A stretch of 64,000 nucleotides of DNA from Pseudooceanicola batsensis HTCC2597 (lineage in GTDB: Bacteria; Pseudomonadota; Alphaproteobacteria; Rhodobacterales; Rhodobacteraceae): the NCBI RefSeq assembly GCF_000152725.1, contig NZ_CH724131.1, positions 1,041,856 to 1,105,855 on the forward strand, read 5' to 3'. The notes beneath the pieces were generated by a model. It was given only the letters and a program-made list of their open reading frames with translations, was not told the origin of the DNA and did no database searches. A program made the translations under genes and the position numbers. The stretch's first letter is position 1. Each line of letters opens with the position of its first letter. This document shows positions 7,236 through 16,786 of this stretch, piece by piece.

Positions 7236-9581
7236 ATGAGCCACTCTCACGCGCACTCCCATGACCACGCCCTCCCGGGCGATCGGACAGCGACCGACCC
7301 GGTCTGCGGGATGACGGTCGAGGTCGAGACGGCCAAGCATGTCTCGGAACATGAGGGGGAGACTTTCTATTTCTGCTCGGCCGGATGCCGAGAGAAGTTC
7401 GGAACCCGCCCAGAGATCTTCCTCGACCCTGCGCTGAAGGCGGACCCGCCGGCACGCGAGGACGAAGTCTACACCTGCCCGATGCACCCCGAGATCGAGC
7501 AGATCGGCCCCGGCTCCTGCCCCATCTGCGGCATGGCGCTCGAGCCCAAGGGCATTCCAATGACGGAGGGGCCGAGCGAGGAATATATCGACTTCCGCCG
7601 CCGCTTCGTGGTCGGTGCGGTGCTGACCGTGCCGCTGGCTATCGTCGCGATGGGCCGGCATTTCGCGCCGCAGGCCTTCGCCATCATCTCGGCCTCCTGG
7701 CTCGACTGGATCGAGCTGATATTGGCGACCCCGGTGGTGCTGTGGAGCGCCTTGCCCTTCTTCGAGCGCGGCTGGGCCTCGGTGAAGAGTCGCAACCTCA
7801 ACATGTTTACGCTGATCGCCCTCGGCGTCGGCGTGGCCTACGTCTACTCGGTGGTGGCGACTGTCGCACCGTGGCTCTTCCCGCCGCAGTTCCGTGGGCA
7901 TGAGGGCGAGGTTGGCGTCTATTTCGAGGCTGCGGCGGTGATCGTGACGCTGGTGCTGCTGGGCCAGCTCCTGGAGCTGCGTGCGCGAGAGCAGACCGGC
8001 GGCGCGATCCGGGCGCTGCTCGATCTCGCGCCCAAGACAGCGCGGCTGGTCGACGCGAATGGCGAGCGGGACGTGCCGCTCGACATGGTGCGCTCGGGCG
8101 ACCGGTTGCGCGTGCGCCCGGGCGAGGCCGTGCCGGTGGACGGCATGGTGCTGGAGGGGCGCTCCACCATCGACGAGAGCATGATCACCGGTGAGCCGAT
8201 TCCGGTGGAGAAGGAAGAAGGCACCGAGGTCACCGGCGGGTCGATCAACCAGACCGGCAGCTTCGTGATGGAGGCCCAACGCGTGGGCGCGGACACGATG
8301 CTGAACCGCATCGTCGCCATGGTCGCCGAAGCGCAGCGCAGCCAGGCGCCGATCCAGAAGCTGGCCGACAGGATCTCGAGCTACTTCGTGCCCTTCGTGG
8401 TCGGCGTGGCGATTCTCGCCTTCGTCGTTTGGAGCTTTTTCGGCCCCGACCCGGCGATGGCCTTCGCGCTGGTCTCGGCGGTCTCGGTGCTGATTATCGC
8501 CTGCCCCTGTGCGCTCGGCCTCGCCACGCCGATGTCGATCATGGTCGGCGTCGGGAAGGGCGCGGGTCATGGTGTGTTGATCAAGAACGCCGAGGCGCTG
8601 GAGCGCTTCGCCGCCGTGGACACGCTGGTCGTCGACAAGACCGGCACGCTGACCGAGGGCCGGCCGGCGCTGGTCGAGGTCGTGGCCGAGGGCATGGGCG
8701 AGGACGAGCTTCTTGGCCTCGTCGCGGCATTGGAGGCGCAGTCGGAGCACCCCTTGGCGCGTGCCATCGTCGAGGGAGCCGAAGCGCGGGGTGTCGCTCT
8801 GCCCGAGGTCGAGAGCTTCGACAGCACCACCGGCAAGGGCATCTCTGGCCGTGTCGAAGGGCGGGCCGTGGCCGTGGGCAACCGCGCCATGATGGAGCAG
8901 GTCGGCGCCGATCCGGGCGTCCTTTCTGACCGGGCCGATGCCGCGCGGCGCATGGGACAGACCGCTATCCTGGTGGCGGTGGACGGCCGCGCAGTCGGCC
9001 TGGTCTCCGTCGCGGATCGCATCAAGGAAACGACCCCGCGCGCCATCGAGGCGCTGCATGACGAAGGCCTGCGTATCGTCATGCTCACCGGCGACAACGA
9101 GATGACGGCGCAAGCCGTGGCCGATGAGCTCGGGATCGACGAGGTGATTGCCGAGGTGTTGCCCGCTGACAAGCAGGCGGCGGTCCGCAGGCTGCAAGCG
9201 GAGGGCCGCACCGTCGCCATGGCCGGTGACGGGGTCAACGACGCGCCCGCGCTGGCGGCGGCGGACGTCGGGATCGCCATGGGCACCGGCGCCGATGTTG
9301 CGGTTGAGAGCGCGGGCGTCACGCTGGTGCGCGGCGACCTCACCGCGCTCGTCACGGCGCGCCGCCTGAGCCGCGCCACCGTGCGCAACATCAAGCAGAA
9401 CCTCGCCTTCGCCTTCCTCTACAACGGGCTCGGCGTGCCGATTGCGGCGGGCCTGCTCTATCCCTTCACCGGCCTTCTGCTGTCGCCGATGATCGCGGCG
9501 GCCGCGATGAGCCTGTCGTCGGTCTCGGTGATCGGCAACGCGCTTCGCCTGCGGGCCACCCGAGTGGGGTTTGACGCTTAA
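7236..9581 (+). CDS. Copper-translocating P1B-type ATPase with YHS and HMBD domains
   Basis: A 781-residue inner-membrane copper exporter. The N terminus is His-rich ([10 protein letters not shown]), then a YHS-like metal site (DPVCGM...FYFCSAGC, about 21-53) and a heavy-metal-binding domain (YTCPMHPEI...CPICGM, about 79-104). P-type signatures follow: TGEPIPV, CPC at 423-425 in the transport helix, DKTGT with the phosphorylated Asp near 467, SEHPLA, and GDGVNDAP at 664-671. ATG 7236 is preceded by CGAGGAAA. The N-terminal domains replace the usual CxxC HMA repeats, as in CopB/SilP-like subgroups. It is divergent from csoR and followed by cytochrome c and DUF305 genes. Confidence 0.93.
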   Translation: MSHSHAHSHDHALPGDRTATDPVCGMTVEVETAKHVSEHEGETFYFCSAGCREKFGTRPEIFLDPALKADPPAREDEVYTCPMHPEIEQIGPGSCPICGMALEPKGIPMTEGPSEEYIDFRRRFVVGAVLTVPLAIVAMGRHFAPQAFAIISASWLDWIELILATPVVLWSALPFFERGWASVKSRNLNMFTLIALGVGVAYVYSVVATVAPWLFPPQFRGHEGEVGVYFEAAAVIVTLVLLGQLLELRAREQTGGAIRALLDLAPKTARLVDANGERDVPLDMVRSGDRLRVRPGEAVPVDGMVLEGRSTIDESMITGEPIPVEKEEGTEVTGGSINQTGSFVMEAQRVGADTMLNRIVAMVAEAQRSQAPIQKLADRISSYFVPFVVGVAILAFVVWSFFGPDPAMAFALVSAVSVLIIACPCALGLATPMSIMVGVGKGAGHGVLIKNAEALERFAAVDTLVVDKTGTLTEGRPALVEVVAEGMGEDELLGLVAALEAQSEHPLARAIVEGAEARGVALPEVESFDSTTGKGISGRVEGRAVAVGNRAMMEQVGADPGVLSDRADAARRMGQTAILVAVDGRAVGLVSVADRIKETTPRAIEALHDEGLRIVMLTGDNEMTAQAVADELGIDEVIAEVLPADKQAAVRRLQAEGRTVAMAGDGVNDAPALAAADVGIAMGTGADVAVESAGVTLVRGDLTALVTARRLSRATVRNIKQNLAFAFLYNGLGVPIAAGLLYPFTGLLLSPMIAAAAMSLSSVSVIGNALRLRATRVGFDA

Positions 9582-9651
9582 CTTCGACGGCGGGCGGCGT
9601 TGGCCGCGTCGCCCTGTCGTCATTCGATAGCGAGTAACAGGGAGACAGACC

Positions 9652-10215
9652 ATGCCGAGATCGAAACCCGTCGCACTGGGTGTGCTGATCGGTAGTATCG
9701 CCACCGTTGGCATCGCCGCCGTCGCCGGCATCGCCTATGTCTACTCGGGCTCATACAACGTTGCCGCAACCGAGTCTCATGCGCCGACGATGCGATGGGC
9801 GCTCGACACCAGCTATGAAAATTCGGTCCGATCCCGCGCCGAGACGATCGAACCTCCCGCCGAACTGACCCCCGAGATGGTCGAGGCCGGCGGTGAGCGC
9901 TACGCCGCGATGTGTGCCCATTGCCATGGGGGGCCGGGCGCCGAGCCTGCGGGTTGGAGCCGTGGCATGCGCCCGGAACCGCCGATCCTGTGGCATGCGG
10001 CCAGCGAATGGGAGAGCCGGGAGGTCTTCTGGCTGGTCAAGCACGGGGTCAAGATGTCCGGCATGCCCGCCTTCGGAACCGATCACGAAGACGCGGCGAT
10101 CTGGGAGATCACGGCCTTCGTGAAGGAGCTTCCCGCGATGCGGCCCGAGACCTACGAAAGCCTGACAGCCGGGGCCAATGGCCACGGGCAATCGACAGAA
10201 AGCCATTCTGAATAG
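9652..10215 (+). CDS. Membrane-anchored class I cytochrome c
   Basis: A 187-residue protein with an uncleaved or signal-anchor N-terminal helix (about 8-32), one haem c motif CAHCH (residues 88-92) and a distal methionine in KMSGMPAFG. It should face the periplasm and pass electrons. The upstream GGGAGACAG is a good ribosome site. The downstream DUF305 gene is 12 bases away. In this setting it may pair with periplasmic copper oxidation, but no partner is proved. Confidence 0.85.
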   Translation: MPRSKPVALGVLIGSIATVGIAAVAGIAYVYSGSYNVAATESHAPTMRWALDTSYENSVRSRAETIEPPAELTPEMVEAGGERYAAMCAHCHGGPGAEPAGWSRGMRPEPPILWHAASEWESREVFWLVKHGVKMSGMPAFGTDHEDAAIWEITAFVKELPAMRPETYESLTAGANGHGQSTESHSE

Positions 10216-10227
10216 AAGGAGAGTTTC

Positions 10228-11124
10228 ATGTCCTACTGGCGCTTCGCCGCAATGATCGCGACCTCGACCGTGGTCATGTTCATCTTGATGTATCTCAACA
10301 CATACGCATTCGAGCATATCTTCTTCAGCGAGACCCGAACCTACATGGCGCTGCTGATGGGGGCCACAATGGCGGTCATCATGCTCAGCTTCATGCTGTC
10401 GATGTATGAGAGCAAAGCGATTAACATCGCCATCTATGCTGGTTCGATTGCCGTCTTCGCGCTGACACTTTGGCTGGTGCGCAGCCAAGCCACGGTGGGC
10501 GACACCAGCTACATGCGCGCCATGATCCCGCACCATTCCATTGCGATCATGACTTCGGAACGCGCCAACATTTCCGATCCGCGCGTGAAAAAACTGGCCG
10601 ATGAGATTATCGCGGCGCAGCGCAAGGAAATCGGGGAAATGCGCTACCTTATCGCCGATATCGAGGAGAACGGCGACGCCGCCGAGCCTGCGCTCGGGGA
10701 GCCGGAGGCTCCCCCAGCCGAAGGCAGCGTCGAAGAGGCATTAGGATCGGCGGAACTCGCCGGGCTCGATCCGGCAGGCCTGAAGCCCGAAGAGATCGAG
10801 GCGGCGCTGGAGACGGAAGCCGCCTGCGAGTTCCGGCGCACGAACGAGGGCGAGCCGATCCTGGCGATGGCCGGCGAAAGCGGCGCGATCAAGCTCTCGG
10901 GCACGCTCGTGCCGCTCGCCGCCGACGCACCGATCGCCGTGGAGACCTTGACCGACGGTGCTCGGTTCACCGCTTCGGGAACGGAGATCACCCTGATGCC
11001 CGACCCCGATGCGAACTGGACTGAGGAAAACCCCGGCCTTCGCCGCTCCGATGCCGAGATGGTCTTCCACCTCGACCAGGGCCTGACGGTCGGCTACCGC
11101 GGCTTCCTCGACTGTTCGGTCTGA
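10228..11124 (+). CDS. DUF305 membrane protein with an extra C-terminal domain
   Basis: A 298-residue protein. The first 90 residues hold about three transmembrane helices (from SYWRFAAMIATSTVVMFILM). A DUF305 segment with SYMRAMIPHHSIAIMTSERA follows (about 94-113), the His-His signature of this ferritin-like, copper-associated family. After an acidic/proline linker (about 150-185) comes a C-terminal domain (CEFRRTNEGEPILAM...GFLDCSV) bracketed by two cysteines that I do not recognise. Good GAAGGAGAG ribosome site. It probably works in periplasmic metal handling with the preceding cytochrome. Confidence 0.8.
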   Translation: MSYWRFAAMIATSTVVMFILMYLNTYAFEHIFFSETRTYMALLMGATMAVIMLSFMLSMYESKAINIAIYAGSIAVFALTLWLVRSQATVGDTSYMRAMIPHHSIAIMTSERANISDPRVKKLADEIIAAQRKEIGEMRYLIADIEENGDAAEPALGEPEAPPAEGSVEEALGSAELAGLDPAGLKPEEIEAALETEAACEFRRTNEGEPILAMAGESGAIKLSGTLVPLAADAPIAVETLTDGARFTASGTEITLMPDPDANWTEENPGLRRSDAEMVFHLDQGLTVGYRGFLDCSV

Positions 11125-11193
11125 GGCCGGATGGAGGTAACGGCCGCCCTGGCGGCGGCCGAGACCCTGAAACTGCAACGGTTGCGATATCTC

Positions 11194-12621
11194 TCACGTC
11201 ACCTCGAACCATCCCATCATGCCGGACTGCTGGTGCGAGAGCATGTGGCAGTGCAGCATCCACTTGCCGGGATTGTCGGCGACGAAGGCCACGTCGACCG
11301 TCTCGTCCGCACCCACCATCACGGTATCGCGCACGTCGCCCGGCTGGTTGAAGGCACCGCTACGGGGCTGAACTTCGCAGTGGTGGCCGTGAAGGTGGAT
11401 GGCGTGCGGGAAGAAGGTGCGGTTGGTCAGTTGTAGTTGCACCGTCTGGCCCCGCTGGGCGCGGAACATGGGCGCCTCCAGGCCATGCGCGACGCCGTTG
11501 AAGGCCCAGACAATGCCGTTCGCCGCGAGGTCACGAAAGCCCATCCTCTCGCCTCGGAACGACGCTCCGTCCATTCCCCGCATGGCGCCGCCTTCCATCA
11601 CCACCGCGGCGCGCAGCGGTTCGGTCAGGTCGGGAGCGGCGAGCGTGCCCCACGCCGGCAACGGACGGACCTCGCCCGGCTCCGGAACCACCGGATCGCC
11701 GTCGAGCACGAAGCCCGCGATCCCGGACCACTCGCCGTTGCCCGGATTGAGCTGGAGCGAGAGGGCGGCGGAGGCCTTCTGAGGCGCGTCAATAACGACG
11801 TCGGCTCGCTGGGCCGGGCCGAGCAGGATGGTCTCTACGGCACGCGGCGGCACAGGATGGCCGTCAAGGGCGACCAGGCGCGGTGAGAGCCCCGGCAGAG
11901 CCAGCGGCATGACTCGGTCTGTCGCGGCGTTGATGAGCCGCAGCCGGACCCGCTCCCCGAGGCGCAGATCGAAGGCAGGCCGCGTCTTGCCGTTGACGGT
12001 GATGGTGTTGCCCATGCGCCCGCTGTGCGAGGCTGCGTGGAGATCGTCCCACCGTCCCCCGACGATGGCCGCATCGTCGTCCAGCAGCCAGTCCGCCAGG
12101 AGCAGCGTAAGCTCGCGAGTCGCGGCGCCCGGCTGGCCCAGCCACGGATCGCGCTCCTCCACGATCAGGGGCCCGGCCAGACCGCGCCCGATCTGCTCGG
12201 TGCCGTTGTGGTGGGCGTGATACCAGTAGGTGCCGGGGTCGGGCGTCTCGAACGCGTAGTCAAAGGTCGAGCCCGGCTCCACCGGGGTCTGTGTCAGCGG
12301 CGCCGCTCCGTCCATGGCATTGGCGATGCGGATGCCGTGCCAGTGCACGGCCGTGGACTGCGGCAGGTCGTTGACCAGCCGGGTGCGCACCCATTCTCCA
12401 GCGGTGACACGGATCTCCGGCCCCGGAACCGTGCCGACGCCCTCCGTGGCATAGGCCCAGACCGGAGTGGCTGGGTATTGGCTGGGGACGAGCTGCGCGT
12501 TCGAAGGCGCTGCGCGCAGGATGGGCGCGGCGGCCCGGGCCAAGGCGTTCCTTGGCAGTAGCGCGACACCGCCGAGGGCGGCCGCGCAGACGAGGAAGGT
12601 GCGTCGTGTAGAATTGATCAT
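11194..12621 (-). CDS. Tat-exported multicopper oxidase, second copy
   Basis: A 475-residue periplasmic multicopper oxidase, last gene of the leftward copper operon. The N terminus carries STRRTFLVCAAALGG, a Tat signal. Copper-binding motifs are complete: AVHWHGIRI, YWYHAHHNG, HAIHLHGHHCEV and MLHCHMLSHQQSGMM. It lacks the Met-rich inserts of the oxidase at 5269-6774, so the two are not recent duplicates. The CopD gene ends upstream with only an 11-base gap. Substrate could be Cu(I) or an organic phenol; copper detoxification is favoured by context. Confidence 0.9.
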   Translation of the reverse strand: MINSTRRTFLVCAAALGGVALLPRNALARAAAPILRAAPSNAQLVPSQYPATPVWAYATEGVGTVPGPEIRVTAGEWVRTRLVNDLPQSTAVHWHGIRIANAMDGAAPLTQTPVEPGSTFDYAFETPDPGTYWYHAHHNGTEQIGRGLAGPLIVEERDPWLGQPGAATRELTLLLADWLLDDDAAIVGGRWDDLHAASHSGRMGNTITVNGKTRPAFDLRLGERVRLRLINAATDRVMPLALPGLSPRLVALDGHPVPPRAVETILLGPAQRADVVIDAPQKASAALSLQLNPGNGEWSGIAGFVLDGDPVVPEPGEVRPLPAWGTLAAPDLTEPLRAAVVMEGGAMRGMDGASFRGERMGFRDLAANGIVWAFNGVAHGLEAPMFRAQRGQTVQLQLTNRTFFPHAIHLHGHHCEVQPRSGAFNQPGDVRDTVMVGADETVDVAFVADNPGKWMLHCHMLSHQQSGMMGWFEVT

Positions 12622-12632
12622 AAGAAGTCCGT

Positions 12633-13511
12633 TCAGAGGTTCGCCGGAGGTGTTGTGATGGTCGTGAGCGCCGCGGTCGCCATCAGGATCAGGACGACAA
12701 CAACGCTCTCGAGCCGTATGGCGCGCCGCAAGCGGCTTGGGGCGGATGGGGTTTGGGCGGCGAGCGCGGGCACCAGCCTGAGCTTGTTCCGCGCGGCGAG
12801 GCCGAGGAGGCCCGTCACGGCAGTCAGCTTGACGATGAGCATCCAGCCGTAAGCGGTGCCGAAAAGCCCGCCGAGCGAGCCGATCGTCAGCCAGGCGAAG
12901 GTCAGCCCGAGCAGGACGAGGGCGGCGACCGTGCCTCCGGCGATGATGCCGAAGCGGTGCAGGAGGTCCACGCCCTCGACCCTGCCCGCCGCGCGATGGA
13001 GCGGGGCAAGCGCGCCGACCCAGAAGGCCGCTGCCAGCAGGTGCAGGCCGAGGAGGCTTGCCAGAAGCCAGCGCGGTTCACCCAGGGAGTGCCCCACCTG
13101 CGTGTAGGACCAAGCCACGAGCAGCGCGCCGAGCACCCCTCCGGCCAAGGTGAGCGTGCTTCTGAACACCAGGCCGAGGATCAGCACTTCACCCGCGCCG
13201 CGCCAGAGCGCTGCCGTTCCGAGCGGGCTGTCCCAGACCAGGCCGAGCATCATGGGGTCCGTCGCCCCCGCCAGCCCTATTCCCGAGATCCGGGCGGAGC
13301 GGATGCCGAGCCGCAGCGCCAGCACCACGAGCCCGAGAAGCGCCGCGAGGGCGGCGGCCCTGCGCGCGAGGCGCAGAACCTCTTCCGGCGCCTCGCGGAA
13401 GGTTGCGATGAAGAGCGGCCCGCCCATGGCAACGAGCGCAGCCGCATAGCCGGCAGCCTTCGCGGAGATCGCGAAGACTGCCCAACCGTCGACCGGGGAA
13501 AGACCCTCCAT
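12633..13511 (-). CDS. copD: CopD-family inner-membrane copper protein
   Basis: A 292-residue protein with about eight hydrophobic segments across its length, and the conserved CopD-like features GHSLGEPRW and LHLLAAAFWVGALAPL that carry membrane His residues. It lies directly downstream of copC with a 3-base gap, the standard partner arrangement in which CopC hands copper to CopD. Length is typical. Confidence 0.88.
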   Translation of the reverse strand: MEGLSPVDGWAVFAISAKAAGYAAALVAMGGPLFIATFREAPEEVLRLARRAAALAALLGLVVLALRLGIRSARISGIGLAGATDPMMLGLVWDSPLGTAALWRGAGEVLILGLVFRSTLTLAGGVLGALLVAWSYTQVGHSLGEPRWLLASLLGLHLLAAAFWVGALAPLHRAAGRVEGVDLLHRFGIIAGGTVAALVLLGLTFAWLTIGSLGGLFGTAYGWMLIVKLTAVTGLLGLAARNKLRLVPALAAQTPSAPSRLRRAIRLESVVVVLILMATAALTTITTPPANL

Positions 13512-13514
13512 CGG

Positions 13515-13856
13515 TCAATCCCCGACGGTAAAGGCGAAGGTGCCCTGCATCGGATGACCGTCCTCGGACAGACCGCGCCAATCCACCTTGTAGCCCCCGA
13601 CGACCACCTCCTCTGGCAGCAGTGCCCGGAACTCCGGAACCGGCTCGAGACCCGTCTCGCGGGTCAGCTCGACCTCCCCTTCCGGGCCGGTGAGGGTGAT
13701 GACGGTGATCCGCATCGGCATGTCGAAGCGCAGCTCAATCACCTCGACGGTTTCGACGATCGCCCCTTCCTGCGGGGTCGTCTCGTTCGAATTCGAATGT
13801 GCCAGCAGGGCCGAGGTGGTCAGCGTGAGCGCGGCGGCGAAGATGATCGTTTTCAT
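13515..13856 (-). CDS. copC: CopC-family periplasmic copper-binding protein
   Basis: A 113-residue exported protein; a signal peptide (MKTIIFAAALTLTTSALLAHS) places His at the mature N terminus, the usual Cu(II) ligand. The family fold is recognisable from IELRFDMPMR, EVVVGGYKVDWRGLSEDGHPMQGTFAFTVGD, including the C-terminal GHPMQGTF His ligand. It overlaps the preceding cytochrome gene by four bases and is followed by copD. Confidence 0.9.
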   Translation of the reverse strand: MKTIIFAAALTLTTSALLAHSNSNETTPQEGAIVETVEVIELRFDMPMRITVITLTGPEGEVELTRETGLEPVPEFRALLPEEVVVGGYKVDWRGLSEDGHPMQGTFAFTVGD

Positions 13857-14317
13857 GGTCTGTTTTCCAGTTCGTCGTGCCTGGCGCGGATCTCCTGCGG
13901 CCAGGTGGATTTGATGTAGCTAAGGACGGCGATGATATCGTCGTCCGTGAGCACGCCCTCGTAGGCGGGCATGTCTGACGGGTAATCGGTTTCACCGATA
14001 AGAGCGCCGACTCCGTATTTCGTCAGGCGGAACAGGGTGTCGGCATCATGGTGCCAGGTGTGGCCGGTCTCGTCGTGCGGCGGCGCGGGGAGGCGACCCT
14101 CAGGGGTGCGCTCGCGCCAGTTCGGCTGCCCTTCGAGATCGCCTCCGTGGCAGGCGGCGCAAGTCTCGGCGTAGACCGCCTGGCCCCGAGCCACGACCTC
14201 GGGATCGGAGGGCGCAAGGAGGCTCGACGGCTCGGTGTCGGACCCCATGGTCACGATGAGGGCGATGGCCGCGAGAACACCCGCGGCCCCGAGACCCGCC
14301 AACGTGCGCCGGTTCAC
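13853..14317 (-). CDS. Exported mono-haem cytochrome c
   Basis: A 154-residue protein with an N-terminal membrane anchor or signal (NRRTLAGLGAAGVLAAIALI), a haem c motif CAACH (about residues 54-58) and methionine in YPSDMPAYEG as the probable distal ligand. Similar small cytochromes accompany multicopper oxidases and CopC/CopD. It overlaps the DUF411 gene upstream and copC downstream by four bases each, so the operon is translationally coupled. Confidence 0.85.
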   Translation of the reverse strand: MNRRTLAGLGAAGVLAAIALIVTMGSDTEPSSLLAPSDPEVVARGQAVYAETCAACHGGDLEGQPNWRERTPEGRLPAPPHDETGHTWHHDADTLFRLTKYGVGALIGETDYPSDMPAYEGVLTDDDIIAVLSYIKSTWPQEIRARHDELENRP

Positions 14318-14808
14318 GACCCCGCGCGGAAGAACACCTCTCCCTCGCCCGCTTCCCCGCCGAAGGCAATGACGTCGTAGCGGGCCGCCGGATCGTTGCC
14401 CATGCCGGGTGAGCCGGCAGGCATGCCAGCCACCGCGATCCCGTCGATCGCAGGCCGCTCCTTGAGGAGCTTGGCAATCGCCTCGAACGGCACATGACCT
14501 TCGACGACGTAGCCGTCGATCACCGCCGTATGGCAGGCCCAGAGCGTCCCGGGCACGTCATGCTCCTGCTTCGCCAGGGTGATGGCGCCGGTGTTGGTCA
14601 CCTCGACCTCGTAGCCCTCTTCGCGAGCCAGTTCGACCCAGGCGCCGCAGCAGCCGCAGGTGGGGCTCTTGGTCACGTGCATCGTGCCATGCTCGGCCAT
14701 GTCTGCGTGGCTCTCGGCATGGACACCGTTCACGGCGGCAAGGGTGGTGATGCCGAGCGACAGAGCAGCCGCAGGCACGACGGCGAAGAGCGTCTTGATC
14801 GGTTTCAT
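14314..14808 (-). CDS. DUF411 periplasmic metal-binding protein
   Basis: A 164-residue DUF411 protein. After the signal peptide (MKPIKTLFAVVPAAALSLGI) the core shows VTKSPTCGCCGAWVE, TLWACHTAVIDGYVVEGHVP and AVAGMPAGSPGMG, all hallmarks of this copper-associated family. ATG 14808 is supported by GAGAGGATC. The Cys trio CGCC plus His and Met residues could bind Cu(I). A second DUF411 gene lies at 44725-45192 in the other metal block. Confidence 0.85.
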   Translation of the reverse strand: MKPIKTLFAVVPAAALSLGITTLAAVNGVHAESHADMAEHGTMHVTKSPTCGCCGAWVELAREEGYEVEVTNTGAITLAKQEHDVPGTLWACHTAVIDGYVVEGHVPFEAIAKLLKERPAIDGIAVAGMPAGSPGMGNDPAARYDVIAFGGEAGEGEVFFRAGS

Positions 14809-14898
14809 GGATGATCCTCTCGATAGGATTGCGCACGGGCACAGCCCGTTTGTCTTTGGGTGCAAGGTGTAGCCGCGCCCCGGAAGGCGCAGAGAAGG

Positions 14899-15210
14899 CT
14901 ACGACGCGCGAGGAGGTTCGAGAGGGCTTGGCGGATCGATGCCGGTTAGCATGCTGTGGCTGATTGCGAACACGAGCCTCCGCGCATTCAACCCACCAGG
15001 TGAGGAATCAAGGGGGGAAAGCAGAGCCACTGTGAGATGGCAACTCTGACCACGTTCGGTGCTTTCGGAGCAGCACCAGGGCTCGTCATCTGCCATGGGC
15101 TCGTTATAAAAATGTTCGTGCCCGTCAACTGCATGGCCGGTGCTTGCCCCTCCCGCCACCGCAGTGGTGAGGACCAAAAAGACCAGCAGGACAGCACGAA
15201 GAAGAGCCAT
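14899..15210 (-). CDS. Small exported protein heading the copper operon
   Basis: A 103-residue protein with a signal peptide (MALLRAVLLVFLVLTTAVAGG). The mature part is His-rich (GHAVDGHEHFYNE) and has three cysteines (WCCSES, SCHL). It ends in a Pro-rich tail like the protein at 683-1024. ATG 15210 lies only six bases from a CsoR-like dyad, so the message may be leaderless or start at a later codon. Function unknown; metal binding is inferred from His/Cys content and position as first gene of the operon. Confidence 0.55.
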   Translation of the reverse strand: MALLRAVLLVFLVLTTAVAGGASTGHAVDGHEHFYNEPMADDEPWCCSESTERGQSCHLTVALLSPLDSSPGGLNARRLVFAISHSMLTGIDPPSPLEPPRAS

Positions 15211-15215
15211 GCCCG

Positions 15216-15232
15216 ATACCTAACAGGGGTAT
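15216..15232. promoter_or_regulatory. CsoR-like operator at the head of the leftward copper operon
   Basis: On the minus strand the 17 bases read ATACCCCTGTTAGGTAT, close to the two operators by csoR (ATACCCC-N3-GGGTAT). The site is immediately upstream of the first operon gene, so CsoR probably represses the operon. Confidence 0.65.
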
Positions 15233-15459
15233 ACCTGCCAAAGCAACCAGGGGCGCGATGCGGGATAGCCTATCATGGACATCCGCCGTCCCGCCCGCTC
15301 CTCCCTGAAGCAAAGGCAGAAGCTTTTAAGATTTGCGCTATAGCATTGATCCTATGCCCGACGCCCAAGACGGATGGCTGCTGGCATCGCCTTTATTTAA
15401 TCGGCGGCACGAGCATGATGCGCGCTTCGTATCAGCTTCAGACGATGTAGCGATCCCAA

Positions 15460-15806
15460 CTACCGTAATGCTCGGAACTGCGACTGCGCCGAGGCAGGCT
15501 TAGAACGATAAGGCTCAGACCCGCCAACACCCCCAGAAGGCTTCCCGCCGCCATCCAGCAGCCAAAGGGCCAGGATTAGCCAAAGTCCGAACAGAATGTT
15601 CAGAATGCGCAGGGGGCGGGCAACCTCGGCCCATGCGATCACGGCTGTGGTAAGGACCAGCGCGCCCACGAGATGATCACTTCCCGCAAGCGGCATCACG
15701 TTGCCGAAAAATCTCCCGCGACAGCATCAGCATCACCCCGATGGCGGCGCTGAGACCAAGCGTCCAGGGCACGGTGACGCCCCGGAAGTCGTCGGCGTAT
15801 TTTGCC
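15460..15806 (-). pseudogene. Frameshifted remnant of an SPW-repeat-like membrane protein
   Basis: Two minus-strand frames join into one hydrophobic protein: WAKYADDFRGVTVPWTLGLS to LMLSREIF, then after one extra base near 15706, NVMPLAGSDHLVGALVLTT to RPLRILNILFGLWLILALWLL. The paired tryptophan-containing helices resemble SPW-repeat membrane proteins. Its 5' end is cut off at about 15806 by the IS3 fragment. Confidence 0.5.
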
Positions 15807-16072
15807 CAGGCGGAGCTCGACCGCCCGTCGAAGCGATGATCGCGTTCATCGATGACCACCGCAACGTCCATGGGGTCGAGCCGATCTGCCACCTGCTGCC
15901 GATCGCCCCGTCGACGTATCATGCGCATCGGGCGCGGCGGGTTGATCCTTCTCGCCTCCCCGACTGCGCCAAGCGGGACGCCGAGCTGCGCATCGAGATC
16001 GCCCGCGTGCATGCCGAGAACTTGGGTGTTTACAGGGCTCGGAAAGTCTGGCGGCAGCTGCTGCGCGAGTCT
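15807..16072 (+). mobile_element. IS3-family fragment (end of orfA, start of orfB)
   Basis: QAELDRPSK, the end of an IS3 OrfA, is followed in the next frame by MIAFIDDHRNVHGVEPICHLL, then PIAPSTYHAH and NLGVYRARKVWRQLLRES, a typical OrfB N terminus. The DDE core and both ends are missing. The sequence differs from the intact IS3 element at 3562-4813. Confidence 0.75.
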
Positions 16073-16786
16073 CATGGAGCAGACCGAGCCATGGACCGTC
16101 CAGCGCGAACGCTACATGACGCCGGAAACGCTCGCACCGGTCTGCAACGATCTCATCGTCAGCCTGCCTGCCGCGCACACAGACTGATCAGCTCGGCCCG
16201 CCGACATCCATCTCGTCAAGAGCTACACCACGCGGTGGGACACACTCTCTCGTTCACAAGATGCCCGTCATTCCGCAGGTGCCAAGTCACCTGGCAGACA
16301 CCGAGGAACGGCTTCTCCAGGAACTGCTCGCCGATCTGCCGCATCAGAGTTGGAGAGGTGCTACAGATCTGCTACGACGATGTAACGTGCCTTGCAACTA
16401 TCGAATTTTAAATGATTTTCGAGATGTCGGTCCAGTCCATCATCGGGGCGACGGACAGGCGGGCGGCGCCGCAAAGATCAGTTTTCCCTTGTTTCATTGG
16501 CCTTCGGACTGGTGGCGCAGTGCTGGTTTCGGGGCCCGAAGGCTGAGATTGCAGCCGTTTCCGACACGAGGGCCTACAAATGTAGGCCCGAGAGACGCCT
16601 TGTAGGCCCGAAGCGACGGTCCATAGCACCTTACAGGCTCCAACGCAAAGGACTGGTATCCGTTCGCCTCAGAGGACCGCCGCGCAACCCCGTGCACGCG
16701 TCGGTTCCTCTGGACGAGCGGCGGATTTTTTTCCGCAACTGGATGAACCGACTTCCCTCCCGCCAGACCAAGAAGGGAAGTTACCC
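16073..16786. other. Intergenic region upstream of the integrase
   Basis: Seven hundred bases with no convincing gene. It contains a 20-base dyad at 16570-16589 and a further copy of its right arm at about 16601-16611. The GGGAAG before ATG 16787 is the integrase ribosome site. Confidence 0.5.
16570..16589. repeat. Inverted repeat with an extra half-site
   Basis: GGGCCTACA-AA-TGTAGGCCC is a perfect 9-bp dyad; TGTAGGCCCGA recurs about 11 bases further on. It may be an integrase arm site or an operator. Confidence 0.5.

Noticed and set aside
7140-9731. An 863-residue open frame antisense to the copper ATPase
   Set aside because: Low-complexity Arg/His/Asp-rich translation with no family match; a codon-bias shadow of the high-GC ATPase gene.
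12753-13919. A 388-residue plus-strand frame over copC/copD
   Set aside because: Charged, repetitive translation without domains; the minus strand carries the real operon.
16073-16420. Continuation of the IS3 fragment or another gene
   Set aside because: Similarity to OrfB ends near 16072 and later frames have no recognisable content.
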